A stretch of 64,000 nucleotides of DNA from an uncultured Phocaeicola sp. (GCA_948566455.1 CAOYQO010000016.1:13722-77721), one strand, 5' to 3'. Counted from the first letter of the stretch, positions 25,581-33,780 are shown. Program-made: numbers and translations. Notes: a model not told the origin generated them from the sequence alone.

Positions 25581-26465
25581 TTACCGGATATATTCCTTTA
25601 TATTGGCAAGCACTTTCTCGCTCAGGCGGTCAAACGCCTGACGGGTGCGGCCAGTGGAAACTTGCATGCAACGGACATGGGGATGACTCAAAAGTTGCTC
25701 TCCACCCAAAGCTCCCACCGTATCACAAAAACAAAGATTGTCACCTTCCAGCCACTTGACAAATGCCGGTTCGTCCCATGCCGGGGATAATCCGGTGTTG
25801 AACAGAATCTTCTTGTTTCCCAGTTGTCCGAACTCCACCTCATGCAACAAAACCGTGTTCTTATTGAGGCAACAGAAAACAACCTCACTCTGAGCAAGAA
25901 GTTCGTTCAACGGCAGGAAACGATATCCTTTAGCTGCCGCCTCCTGCTTCTCGCTACGGGCAAAGTAGGCAATCTCCGCACCGAAAAACTTCAATGCATC
26001 CGCTATCATGCCACCGGACTTACCCAGCCCTACAACACCAACTTTCAGCCCGGTAATCTCGCGCGGCATATCTTCCCACGGTTCCTGACCAAATCCATGC
26101 AGACAACGCACTAACTCACTGATCACATATTCCACCACACCCTCATCGCCATAATCACGAATACCGGTTACGGTTATTCCCCGTTCATTGGCATAGCGGA
26201 TATCCACGTTGGCGCTTTCGGGAGAGTACAGCGAACAGCACATCCCGATATATTTAATATCCGTACACTCTTCCAACACCGCACGGTTTATCCGGGAAGT
26301 ATAACTCAGGAGCACAGCATCGGCATCTCCGATGCGGGCTATAATTTCCTCATCTCCTGCCGGAATATTAGGATACATCACAACTTCATCTGCATACGAG
26401 TGCAGTTCTTTTTCTGCTGATGGAATCAGACTTACAGGTTCTATTGCTACAAGTTTACGAAACAT
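25581..26465 (-). CDS. Divergent D-isomer 2-hydroxyacid dehydrogenase-like protein
   Basis: A 294-residue protein of the D-2-hydroxyacid dehydrogenase fold. The NAD-binding loop is VGVVGLGKSGGMIADALK. The start at 26465 is chosen because a good promoter (26489-26520) lies just upstream and the longer frame runs through it. Catalytic positions look altered: the usual NTxRG is NTGLSP, without the arginine, and the usual glutamate and 'PHxxxxT' histidine region reads DTVGALGG and HPHVRCMQVST. Substrate unknown; the enzyme may be inactive or act on an unusual acid. Confidence 0.8.
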   Translation of the reverse strand: MFRKLVAIEPVSLIPSAEKELHSYADEVVMYPNIPAGDEEIIARIGDADAVLLSYTSRINRAVLEECTDIKYIGMCCSLYSPESANVDIRYANERGITVTGIRDYGDEGVVEYVISELVRCLHGFGQEPWEDMPREITGLKVGVVGLGKSGGMIADALKFFGAEIAYFARSEKQEAAAKGYRFLPLNELLAQSEVVFCCLNKNTVLLHEVEFGQLGNKKILFNTGLSPAWDEPAFVKWLEGDNLCFCDTVGALGGEQLLSHPHVRCMQVSTGRTRQAFDRLSEKVLANIKEYIR

Positions 26466-26698
26466 AGTTTTTTTGATTTTAGAAACGGCGAAGTTAACAA
26501 AAAGAGTGATATAAAACAAAAAGAGCTGCCATCGATGATACGTGACAACTCTTTCTTACTATCTTTACGACAATACTTCTTCTTGTTTTTATGCGGACGG
26601 TCTTTTGCAATCCAACGCCCGCCATTGCGTTCCAGCTCTATCGAGCGGTTCGCTTCCTTGAATGCCGATAGGACATCCCTGCGTTTCTTCGTTTTCAT
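26447..26698 (-). CDS. Small basic protein with an overrunning C-terminus
   Basis: An 83-codon frame. Residues about 1-50 are a basic, conserved-looking core: MKTKKRRDVLSAFKEANRSI, then NGGRWIAKDRPHKNKKKY, a pattern I recall from short Bacteroides proteins. The last 30 or so residues are encoded by DNA that forms a terminator hairpin (26518-26556) and the next gene's promoter (26489-26520), and the frame overlaps that gene by 19 bp. In another register tandem stops (TAG TAA) lie just before the hairpin, so the natural end has probably been lost by an indel. Function unknown. Confidence 0.55.
   Translation of the reverse strand: MKTKKRRDVLSAFKEANRSIELERNGGRWIAKDRPHKNKKKYCRKDSKKELSRIIDGSSFCFISLFLLTSPFLKSKKLCFVNL
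26489..26520 (-). promoter_or_regulatory. Promoter of the 2-hydroxyacid dehydrogenase-like gene
   Basis: On the minus strand, TTTG (26520-26517), 20 bp, TAACTTCG (26496-26489): one mismatch from the -7 consensus, exact spacing. It lies inside the upstream 83-codon frame. Confidence 0.5.
26518..26556 (-). terminator. Rho-independent terminator of the small-protein genes
   Basis: On the minus strand AAAGAGTTGTCA pairs with TGGCAGCTCTTT, then TTTGTTTTA. It lies inside the 83-codon frame. Its stem is almost the same as that of the terminator at 26993-27027. Confidence 0.75.
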
Positions 26699-26747
26699 TG
26701 TTCTATAAACTTTAAATGCGTTGCAAAGATAGTCAATTAAAACGAAA

Positions 26748-26921
26748 CTACCCTCTGCTGCCCAAGCTATTCTTATCCGGATTTATTTCAGAAACCATAT
26801 TGCGCACTTCTTTCTTATCGACTTTGGAATATAACCCCAATTGTCGTCCTGGTAATGTTTCTTCAGCACTTTTCTGCATCTTGCTCTTATTTTCGAGAGC
26901 TTTTTCTTCTTTTTTATCCAT
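26748..26921 (-). CDS. 57-residue hypothetical protein
   Basis: A 57-codon frame on the minus strand. The product is hydrophilic and without cysteines: it starts MDKKEEKALENKSKMQKSAE, continues ETLPGRQLGLYSKVDKKEV and ends DKNSLGSRG. The first third is a lysine/glutamate-rich helix; the rest has Gly, Pro and Asn turns. Codon use and the absence of low-complexity readings support a real gene, and it lies 49 bp upstream of another small basic-protein gene in the same direction. Function and family unknown; the plus-strand frame over the same DNA is a hydrophobic shadow. Confidence 0.6.
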   Translation of the reverse strand: MDKKEEKALENKSKMQKSAEETLPGRQLGLYSKVDKKEVRNMVSEINPDKNSLGSRG

Positions 26922-26992
26922 ATTCTTATTCTGGTTAGGTTATTTACTAATATAGTAACACACGGAGAATCCTTAAGGTTCTCTCTTAACGC

Positions 26993-27027
26993 AAAAAAGA
27001 GTTGCCAATGACTGACAACTCTTTTTT
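26993..27027 (-). terminator. Terminator of the DUF6249 gene
   Basis: AAAAAAGAGTTGCCA pairs with TGACAACTCTTTTTT; read on the minus strand it is a strong stem with a long T run, 30 bp after the stop of the membrane protein gene. Confidence 0.85.
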
Positions 27028-27056
27028 ATCATAAGAAAATTCCTAAATTCCGGCCA

Positions 27057-27455
27057 TTATTTCTTACTGAGCTTCAACTCTGCAATAAAGGCTGTGATAA
27101 GCCCAATACCTCCAAACGAAAGCACGCAAGCTCCATAAACCAAAGATACCGTCTCACGATAAACACGCCAGTTGTCCACATCCTTATCCAAGTATCCGGG
27201 AATTGCCGAAGTGCAAATTACAAAACCTATCAACAATCCCAATCCCATGCCCACCAGCAGGCATCCTAATTTCAATGCCGAGAAAGAAAAATTACCATAA
27301 AGTTTCGGCATACAAGCCACATCCGGGACATACTTATCCCCCATCTTCTCAATCAGCATCAGACGCTCCTTCTTACATACAAACAATTCAAACAGTTTGT
27401 AAATTCCTAAAGTAATGATTGCCATAATCGTAGGCACCATAATAAAATCCATCAT
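27057..27455 (-). CDS. DUF6249-type membrane protein
   Basis: A 132-residue membrane protein. Predicted helices are at about residues 5-22, 60-82 and 103-125, with a basic, Met-rich stretch CKKERLMLIEKMGDKY between the first two. The layout matches DUF6249 proteins of Bacteroidetes, as I remember them, which commonly neighbour ECF sigma factor genes. It is divergent from such a sigma gene, and the two share a mirror-symmetric ECF-type promoter region (27498-27591), so it is very likely a member of that sigma factor's regulon. Function unknown. Confidence 0.75.
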   Translation of the reverse strand: MMDFIMVPTIMAIITLGIYKLFELFVCKKERLMLIEKMGDKYVPDVACMPKLYGNFSFSALKLGCLLVGMGLGLLIGFVICTSAIPGYLDKDVDNWRVYRETVSLVYGACVLSFGGIGLITAFIAELKLSKK

Positions 27456-27497
27456 ATTCGTTTCGTTTTAAATTAGTATTTTTGTTCCTTTGTACAC

Positions 27498-27591
27498 TTT
27501 AGACGCAGGCTTCTTTGTGAGGTTACACATTCTGTGAAAAAAAATATTTCTTTCCGGATTCTGTAACCTTATATATAGAGTTGCGTCTAAA
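27498..27591. promoter_or_regulatory. Mirror-symmetric divergent ECF-type promoters
   Basis: Plus strand: GTAACC (27563-27568), 15 bp, CGTCTA (27584-27589). Minus strand: GTAACC (27526-27521), 15 bp, CGTCTA (27505-27500). Both the -35-like and -10-like blocks are repeated with identical spacing in opposite directions. The outer 10-mers TTTAGACGCA/TGCGTCTAAA are perfect inverted repeats. The plus promoter would start transcription within a few bases of the sigma gene's ATG (27599). Confidence 0.75.
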
Positions 27592-27598
27592 GAGCAAA

Positions 27599-28147
27599 AT
27601 GGAGAATAACGAAACACATATTATCCGACGAATATTGAAAGGAGAAACTGCTCTGTACGAAAACTTCCTGAATCAGTACGGTCAACAGGTATTTTCCCTG
27701 ATTGCCCGCATCATCTGCAATCAGGAGGATGCCGAAGAGCTGACGCAAGACGTTTTTCTGAAAGCGTTCCAGCACCTCTCCTCTTTCAAAGCCGAAAGTT
27801 CTTTCTCCACATGGATATATTCCATTGCTTATAATACGGCTATTTCGGCAGCCCGTAAAAGGAAATTTGATACCTTTGCCATGGATGATACGTTACTCGC
27901 CAATATTTCGGAGCAACAGGTTGATGAAACGCTGAACGACGAAAGCGAGGAAATGATTATCAAACTAAACAGAGCCATAGAAAAACTGAACTCTGACGAA
28001 CGTGCCTTGATTACTCTATTCTACTATGAAGAAAAGACGATGAATGAAACCGCCCTGATTCTGGGCCTGACAGAGAGCAATGCAAAAGTAAAATTGCATC
28101 GCATACGCAAAAAGATATATGTACTCATTAAACAAGAGGAAGTATGA
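27599..28147 (+). CDS. RNA polymerase ECF sigma factor
   Basis: A 182-residue ECF (sigma-70 group 4) factor. Region 2 spans about residues 15-85, with NQEDAEELTQDVFLKAF and the -10-recognising SSFSTWIYSIAYNTA. Region 4 spans about 125-178, with LTESNAKVKLHRIRKKI as the recognition helix. The start at 27599 is the only ATG that gives the usual MENNE-type opening. The mRNA from the ECF-type promoter would have almost no leader. It ends 4 bp inside the downstream anti-sigma-like gene (overlap ATGA), so the pair is translationally coupled. The promoter architecture implies autoregulation. Confidence 0.93.
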   Translation: MENNETHIIRRILKGETALYENFLNQYGQQVFSLIARIICNQEDAEELTQDVFLKAFQHLSSFKAESSFSTWIYSIAYNTAISAARKRKFDTFAMDDTLLANISEQQVDETLNDESEEMIIKLNRAIEKLNSDERALITLFYYEEKTMNETALILGLTESNAKVKLHRIRKKIYVLIKQEEV

Positions 28148-28515
28148 ACGAAGAACAAAAAGATAAAGGACTGAAAAGAGCCGTAAAAGCGGAAAATGAA
28201 TTTCGCCTGCCTTCCAACTTTGCTTACCGCACCATGAGAAAGGTGGAAGAGGCTATGCGTCTGCGGGAAAAGAAATCGGAACGAAAGACTTTATTTGCTA
28301 CGATAGCAGCTTCTGTATTCTTAGCAGGATGTTGCATTGCCGGATTAACCACTTACTTTGGTGATGTCATCAAGGAGGCCTTCACTCCTACGGAAAACTT
28401 GAAACCTGACCATATTCAGATACCGGCATTCTGGGTGCTGATACTTATTACAATTCCGTTGTTCGTCCTGTTCGACCGATGGATGAGAAAACGATATTAC
28501 AAGCACCATTCTTAA
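28144..28515 (+). CDS. Probable anti-sigma factor, membrane protein
   Basis: A 123-residue protein with a basic cytoplasmic N-terminus of about 52 residues, containing FRLPSNFAYRTMRKVEEAM, then two predicted membrane segments (about residues 54-76 and 95-112) and a short basic tail. It is coupled by a 4-bp overlap to the sigma factor gene. The N-terminal part could hold the sigma factor, and the two helices anchor it to the membrane. There is no zinc-binding anti-sigma (ZAS) HxxxCxxC motif. Assignment rests mainly on context. Confidence 0.7.
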   Translation: MNEEQKDKGLKRAVKAENEFRLPSNFAYRTMRKVEEAMRLREKKSERKTLFATIAASVFLAGCCIAGLTTYFGDVIKEAFTPTENLKPDHIQIPAFWVLILITIPLFVLFDRWMRKRYYKHHS

Positions 28516-28520
28516 AAAGA

Positions 28521-28562
28521 AACGAGGATGTCCGTTGAAAGGAACATCCTCGTTTTTCTTTT
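28521..28562 (+). terminator. Rho-independent terminator of the sigma operon
   Basis: AACGAGGATGT (28521-28531) pairs with ACATCCTCGTT (28544-28554), followed by TTTCTTTTT. Read on the minus strand it also could serve the convergent DUF1015 gene. Confidence 0.85.
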
Positions 28563-28575
28563 TCAAATAATAGTT

Positions 28576-29823
28576 TTAATCCAATTTGTGGATAACCAGT
28601 CCCGAACGTAATTTCGGTTCAAACCACGTTGTTTTGGGAGGCATGATGTTGCCTGTATCTGCAATGTCCATCAACTGCTTCATGCTGACCGGATAAAGTG
28701 CCAAAGCTACCTTCATCTCGCCACTATCCACCCGTTTCTTCAACTCGCCCAGACCACGGATACCACCGACGAAATCAATACGTTTGTCGGAACGAAGGTC
28801 TTTTATACCGAGTACTTCATCCAGAATAAGATTAGAAGAAATGGTCACATCCAGCACGCCAATCGGGTCATTATCATTATATGTGCCCGGTTTAGCTGTC
28901 AGACTATACCACTTGCCATCCAGATAAAGGGAGAAATTATGCAAACCGGAAGGTTTATAAATATCCGCACCCTTTTCTTCAACCGTGAAGTTCTTGCTGA
29001 CAGCAGCCAGGAACTGTTCCGGTGTCAAACCGTTCAAGTCTTTGACAACACGGTTATAATCGATAATTGTCAGTTGGTTGGCGGGGAAGCAAACAGCCAT
29101 GAAGTAGTTGTATTCTTCGTCACCGGAATGATTAGGATTCTGCTTCGCTTTTTCAGCTCCCACCAAAGCGGCGGCAGCACTACGATGATGTCCGTCGGCA
29201 ATGTAGAGGGCAGGCATCTTAGCAAATTCATGGGTGATGGCATCAATATCTTCCTGTTTATCAATAATCCAGAAAGTATGTCCGAAACCATCGCCGGGAG
29301 CGATAAAGTCGTACACTGGCTTTCCGGCAGTATAATGAGCGATAATAGCATCCAGAGTAGCATTGTCAGGATATGCAAAGAATACCGGTTCGATATTGGC
29401 ATTGTTCACGCGAACATGCTTCATGCGGTCTTCTTCCTTATCGCGGCGGGTCAATTCATGTTTTTTGATGACACCGTTCATATAGTCGGGAACATAAGCG
29501 CCAACTACCAGACCATACTGCGTCTTTCCATTCATGGTCTGCGCATAGACGTAATAGTTTTCTTTATCGTCCTGCACCAACCAGCCTTTATCCTGGAACA
29601 TTTGGAAGTTTTCAGCAGCTTTCTGATAAACACATTCATCATGTTCGTCAGTGCCTACCGGAAAATCTATTTCGGGCTTAATGATATGATACAGGGATTT
29701 CTCGTTTCCTTTCGCTTCTTCGCGCGCTTCTGCTGAGTTCAGCACATCATACGGACGGGAAGCAACCTGTTCTACCAGGTTCTGCGGAGGACGAACGCCC
29801 TTAAAAGGTTTAATTATAGCCAT
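28576..29823 (-). CDS. DUF1015 family protein
   Basis: A 415-residue cytoplasmic protein of the DUF1015 family. The conserved ADGHHRSAAA motif is near residue 205, with RPYDVLNSAEARE near residue 25 and EEYNYFMAVCFPA near 239. The function is not firmly known; in Bacteroidetes, and in many other bacteria, it is encoded next to serC and serA, and a role in serine or phosphoserine metabolism has been suggested by context. Here it is the last gene of a serC-serA-orf64 operon, 24 bp downstream of the 64-residue protein gene. Its length fits the family. Confidence 0.88.
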   Translation of the reverse strand: MAIIKPFKGVRPPQNLVEQVASRPYDVLNSAEAREEAKGNEKSLYHIIKPEIDFPVGTDEHDECVYQKAAENFQMFQDKGWLVQDDKENYYVYAQTMNGKTQYGLVVGAYVPDYMNGVIKKHELTRRDKEEDRMKHVRVNNANIEPVFFAYPDNATLDAIIAHYTAGKPVYDFIAPGDGFGHTFWIIDKQEDIDAITHEFAKMPALYIADGHHRSAAAALVGAEKAKQNPNHSGDEEYNYFMAVCFPANQLTIIDYNRVVKDLNGLTPEQFLAAVSKNFTVEEKGADIYKPSGLHNFSLYLDGKWYSLTAKPGTYNDNDPIGVLDVTISSNLILDEVLGIKDLRSDKRIDFVGGIRGLGELKKRVDSGEMKVALALYPVSMKQLMDIADTGNIMPPKTTWFEPKLRSGLVIHKLD

Positions 29824-29847
29824 AAGTCAAGGTGTGTTTTTAATGGA

Positions 29848-30042
29848 TTATTGAGATTTCTTTTTCATGAAATGCACTATCAAATAGATGGCACTACCTA
29901 CTATCAGCACAACAGATACGCCCTCGCAAAAGCCGAGGGCGAAATCTGAAAGTTCTTTTCTGAATATACTGCTCAATGCAAATATACCAGCACCTATCGT
30001 CAGATAGATTACTGCAAATTTATAGGCAGTCCTGCTATTCAT
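29848..30042 (-). CDS. 64-residue two-helix membrane protein
   Basis: A 64-residue hydrophobic protein with two predicted membrane helices (about residues 8-25 and 38-57) and a basic C-terminus, MKKKSQ. It begins only 1 bp after the stop of the serA-like gene, so it is part of the serine operon. Between the helices is FRKELSDFALGFCEGVS. I do not recognise a family; similar small membrane proteins occur in Bacteroides genomes without known function. Confidence 0.65.
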   Translation of the reverse strand: MNSRTAYKFAVIYLTIGAGIFALSSIFRKELSDFALGFCEGVSVVLIVGSAIYLIVHFMKKKSQ

Positions 30043-30043
30043 C

Positions 30044-30967
30044 TCACTTTTTGTTTACGCGGAATTTCTCGCAACCGTCTTTCAGGAAGCCTACAATCTG
30101 CTGAGCAGCAGCAATACCTGCATTGATATTAGCTTCGGCAGTCTGTGCTCCCATCTTCTTCGGTGTAGAGAAGTAGCGTCCGACAAACTTTGCTGCAAAT
30201 GTTTCGTTGGCAGCAGGCATGATGTCAGTCATGTATTTCAGGTCAGCACGTTCTTCCATCAACTGAATCAATTCTGTTTCGTTGATAACCTCTTTACGGG
30301 CTGTGTTTACCAATACACCACCCTTCGGCATCTTGTTTACCAGAGCATAGTTGATAGAATTCTTTGTTTCAGCAGTAGCCGGAATATGCAATGAAACTAC
30401 ATTGCAAGTAGAATAGAGCTCATCAGCAGAGTCAACAGCTGTCACACCATCTTTTTCAATTACTTCTTTTGGGCAGAAAGCATCGAAAGCGTAGATTTCC
30501 ATTCCAAAACCTTTAGCAATACGGGCTACATTACGACCTACATTACCATATGCATGGATACCTAGTTTCTTACCTTTCAGTTCCGTACCGGAAGTACCAT
30601 TATACATATTACGGGCAGCCATCACCATCATGCCGAAAGCAAGTTCAGCCACGGCATTTGAATTCTGTCCCGGAGTATTCATTACGCATACACCATGTGC
30701 AGTAGCTGCATCCAGGTCTACATTATCATAACCTGCACCTGCACGTACCACAATCTTCAGTTCTTTAGCTGCATCCAACACCTCGGCATCTATGATATCA
30801 CTACGGATAATGATAGCATTGGCATCTTTCACAGCATCCAGTAACTGTGCTTTCTCTGTATATTTCTCCAGCAAAGCAAGTTCATAACCTGCTGCTTCAA
30901 TTTCTTTGCGAATACCGTCTACAGCTACTTTAGCAAACGGTTTGTCTGTTGCAATTAATACTTTCAT
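30044..30967 (-). CDS. serA: D-3-phosphoglycerate dehydrogenase
   Basis: A 307-residue NAD-dependent 2-hydroxyacid dehydrogenase that probably oxidises 3-phosphoglycerate to 3-phosphohydroxypyruvate, the first step of serine synthesis. The NAD loop is GIHAYGNVGRNVARIAKGFG (about residues 135-154); the catalytic arginine is in VNTARKEV; the catalytic glutamate and histidine region is shortened relative to E. coli SerA, and there is no C-terminal ACT domain, as is normal for the short type. Assignment to serA rests on its place right after serC. A long palindrome separates the two genes. Confidence 0.9.
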   Translation of the reverse strand: MKVLIATDKPFAKVAVDGIRKEIEAAGYELALLEKYTEKAQLLDAVKDANAIIIRSDIIDAEVLDAAKELKIVVRAGAGYDNVDLDAATAHGVCVMNTPGQNSNAVAELAFGMMVMAARNMYNGTSGTELKGKKLGIHAYGNVGRNVARIAKGFGMEIYAFDAFCPKEVIEKDGVTAVDSADELYSTCNVVSLHIPATAETKNSINYALVNKMPKGGVLVNTARKEVINETELIQLMEERADLKYMTDIMPAANETFAAKFVGRYFSTPKKMGAQTAEANINAGIAAAQQIVGFLKDGCEKFRVNKK

Positions 30968-30990
30968 AATTCTATGATATTAAAAAAGAC

Positions 30991-31061
30991 TCACCACAGA
31001 GTCTCACTGAGTAACACTGAGTTTTACAACTCTGTGAAACCTCAGCGTGACTCTGTGGTGA
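30991..31061. repeat. Word-iterated palindrome between serC and serA
   Basis: The arms 30991-31011 and 31041-31061 are inverted with 19 of 21 matches (TCACCACAGAGTC against GACTCTGTGGTGA at the outer ends). The words CACTGAG and CTCTGTG recur inside. It sits in the 104-bp gap between serC and serA, inside an operon, and probably modulates the mRNA instead of ending it. Confidence 0.75.
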
Positions 31062-31071
31062 ATAAATATTA

Positions 31072-32139
31072 TTAATGAAGTTTCTCAAATTCCTGCATGC
31101 AGTCAATCAAAGCTTGTACGCTTTCTTTTGGCATAGCATTGTAGCAAGATGCACGGAATCCGCCTACTGAACGGTGTCCCTTGATACCCACCATACCTCT
31201 TTCTGTAGCAAACTTCATGAAGTCAGCTTCCAGTTCTTTGTATTCGGGAGCCATCACAAAACAGATGTTCATGCGTGAACGGTCTTCCTGTGCGGCAGTA
31301 CCTACGAACATTTTGTTGCGGTCGATTTCAGCATACAGCATATCTGCCTTTTCTATGGCACGGCGTTCCATTTCTTTCACACCACCCTGTGCCTTGATCC
31401 AACGTAAAGTCTGCAATGCAGCATAGATAGGAACAACCGGAGGAGTATTAAACATGGAACCGCTGTCAACATGTGTCTGATAATTCAGCATTGTCGGGAT
31501 ATAACGGGAAACTTTACCCAAAGCGTCATTCTTCACGATAACAAATGTAACACCGGAAGGAGCCAGATTCTTCTGTGCACCGCCATAGATACAGATATAT
31601 TTAGACACGTCGATAGGACGGGAGAAAATATCAGAAGACATATCAGCAATCATCGGAACGTTTACATTCAAATCTTCCTTAAGTTCAGTACCATAAATAG
31701 TGTTGTTGGTTGTGATGTGGAAATAATCAGCATCAGCAGGTACTGTATAGTCCTTCGGAATATAAGTATAAGTAGATTCAGCGGAAGAAGCGACTTCAAC
31801 TACTTCACCGAATGCTTTGGCTTCTTTCATGGCTTTTTTGGCCCATACACCTGTATTCAGGTAAGCAGCTTTCTTTTCAAGGAAGTTGAAGGGTACCATG
31901 CAGAATTCCAAACTGGCACCACCGCCCAAGAACAGTACCGAATACCCTTCAGGGATATTAAGTAATTCTTTGAATAGTGCTACAGCTTCATCCACAACGG
32001 GTTGAAAATCCTTAGCACGGTGGCTGATTTCCATCAGTGAGAGGCCTGAACCATTGAAATCGAGAATAGCTTTTGCCGTATCCTCAATCACCTCACGAGG
32101 AAGAATAGAAGGTCCTGCATTGAAATTATGCTTTTTCAT
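31072..32139 (-). CDS. serC: Phosphoserine aminotransferase
   Basis: A 355-residue PLP-dependent class V aminotransferase that makes O-phospho-L-serine from 3-phosphohydroxypyruvate and glutamate. The start at 32139 matches the family opening MKKHNFNAGPSILP. Motifs: SGLSLMEISHRAKDF (about 35-49), SVLFLGGGASLEF, and the PLP lysine in YGGAQKNLAPSG (about 193-204). The end includes GIKGHRSVGGFRASCYNAM, the phosphate-binding arginine region. First gene of the serine operon. Confidence 0.96.
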   Translation of the reverse strand: MKKHNFNAGPSILPREVIEDTAKAILDFNGSGLSLMEISHRAKDFQPVVDEAVALFKELLNIPEGYSVLFLGGGASLEFCMVPFNFLEKKAAYLNTGVWAKKAMKEAKAFGEVVEVASSAESTYTYIPKDYTVPADADYFHITTNNTIYGTELKEDLNVNVPMIADMSSDIFSRPIDVSKYICIYGGAQKNLAPSGVTFVIVKNDALGKVSRYIPTMLNYQTHVDSGSMFNTPPVVPIYAALQTLRWIKAQGGVKEMERRAIEKADMLYAEIDRNKMFVGTAAQEDRSRMNICFVMAPEYKELEADFMKFATERGMVGIKGHRSVGGFRASCYNAMPKESVQALIDCMQEFEKLH

Positions 32140-32413
32140 TTGAAGTTTGTTTTGGTTATACAATTTCGTTCATTAATGTCTTTAGACCTTGCGAAATTAC
32201 GGAAATATTTCTTTAAAACAAACCTTTCATGATGAAATTCCATTTTTACACCGCATTTAGCTTACTTTTTTATGGTTTATACAGGATATATGCACCATTT
32301 TGTTATCCATACTTATCAAGAACAATACTTTTAGAGAAACTAAAAGTATTGAGGATTTATTACTTTACATTCAGAAGAATAAATGCAAATAAAATGAATA
32401 TTTATAAGAGAGT

Positions 32414-33757
32414 TTACTTAGCCTCCTCTATTATCGTCTTTATTCCTTTGATTTTTTCACCACGTATCAGCGTAAGCAATTGCTTCATTTTGCTACGGCG
32501 CACAGCTACAAAAGCATAATGTTCTTTCACATCTACCTGCCCGACGTCTTCACGTGCCATTCCACCTTTTTTATATAGGAAACCTACAATATCGATTTTA
32601 TTCAATTTATCTTTTTTTCCTTTACCTATATATAATGTAGCCCAACGAGGTTTAGCAGGCTTAGGAAGCACCTCTGGAAATTCATAAGTTTCAATATCAT
32701 CAGAAATATATTCCGGTACAAATTCTTCTTCATGTAGAATCAAATAGGCGTTTCCCGATGCCTCCCAACGCGCTGTACGCCCATTACGATGAGTGTAGGC
32801 TTCCTCATTCACGGGAGGATGATAATGCACCACATTTTCGATGCCCGGAATGTCCAGTCCGCGGGCAGCAAGATCAGTAGAAATTAATACGGAACAACTA
32901 CCATTGCGAAATTTATAGAGTGCCCGCTCACGGTCAGGCTGTTCCATACCCCCATGAAACATATCACACGGGAACTTCTTTGCTTGCAGGTATCCGGTGA
33001 CGCGTTCCACACTATCACGATAGTTACAAAATACAAGAGTGGAATGATAACCAAGCGTACAAAGCAAATTGTAGAGTATTTCCAGCTTATCTTTTTCGGG
33101 AGAAACAACTTTATGTAACTTCAGACGAGGGGCAAGAGCATCGGGATCAAGAAAATTAAGCTTAACCAGTTGAGAACCGGAGACTGAAGATTGGGAATCT
33201 CCTCCCACTCCGGCAAATTGGGGAATTTCTTCGGTATCTGTAGCTGAAAGTAATATACGCTTTTTTAATGAAGGTAACTGTCCGATAACTTCCGCCATCT
33301 CGTCATGGAAACCAAATTCAAGACATTTATCAAACTCATCTATTACTAATGTAGTAACAGTACCCGCATCAAAATTTTCTTTTCTCAAATGATCGTTCAT
33401 TCGCCCCGGTGTACCGATAATGACTGAAGGATTAACACCTTTCATCGTCCTATGTTCCTCCATAGCAGGACGGCCACCATAACAACTCATAGCCTTAAAG
33501 GGAGTTCCCATGGATTTAAATACAGTTTCAATTTGCAATGCCAGTTCCCGCGAAGGTACCAACACAACGGCCTGCACACCTTGCACATTCGTCTTTAATG
33601 ATTGTACCAACGGAAGAAGAAAAGCCAGTGTTTTACCCGAACCCGTAGGTGAGAGTAGCACCAAATCTTTATTTTCATGATAAGCCTCCCGAGTAGCCTC
33701 CTGCATCGGGGTGAGTTGTTCTACTTGCAGATTACGCAGTATATCCTGAATTTCCAT
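32414..33757 (-). CDS. DEAD-box RNA helicase with DbpA-type C-terminal domain
   Basis: A 447-residue ATP-dependent RNA helicase. Q motif QVEQLTPMQEATREA, motif I SPTGSGKT, Ia PSREL, Ib TPGR, motif II DEFD (instead of DEAD), motif III SAT, and motifs V/VI STDLAARGLDIPG and HRNGRTAR. Residues about 375-447 form a DbpA-like RNA-binding domain (LYIGKGKKDKLNKIDIVGFL), which in DbpA directs the enzyme to hairpin 92 of 23S rRNA, so a ribosome-assembly role is likely. Its promoter element TATCTTTG lies at 33781-33788. The DEFD variant may be usual for this subgroup. Confidence 0.9.
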   Translation of the reverse strand: MEIQDILRNLQVEQLTPMQEATREAYHENKDLVLLSPTGSGKTLAFLLPLVQSLKTNVQGVQAVVLVPSRELALQIETVFKSMGTPFKAMSCYGGRPAMEEHRTMKGVNPSVIIGTPGRMNDHLRKENFDAGTVTTLVIDEFDKCLEFGFHDEMAEVIGQLPSLKKRILLSATDTEEIPQFAGVGGDSQSSVSGSQLVKLNFLDPDALAPRLKLHKVVSPEKDKLEILYNLLCTLGYHSTLVFCNYRDSVERVTGYLQAKKFPCDMFHGGMEQPDRERALYKFRNGSCSVLISTDLAARGLDIPGIENVVHYHPPVNEEAYTHRNGRTARWEASGNAYLILHEEEFVPEYISDDIETYEFPEVLPKPAKPRWATLYIGKGKKDKLNKIDIVGFLYKKGGMAREDVGQVDVKEHYAFVAVRRSKMKQLLTLIRGEKIKGIKTIIEEAK

Positions 33758-33780
33758 AACATTCTTTTTCGATAACGGGC

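Noticed and set aside
26716..26955. 79-codon plus-strand hydrophobic frame
   Set aside because: Antisense to a better supported 57-residue protein on the minus strand.
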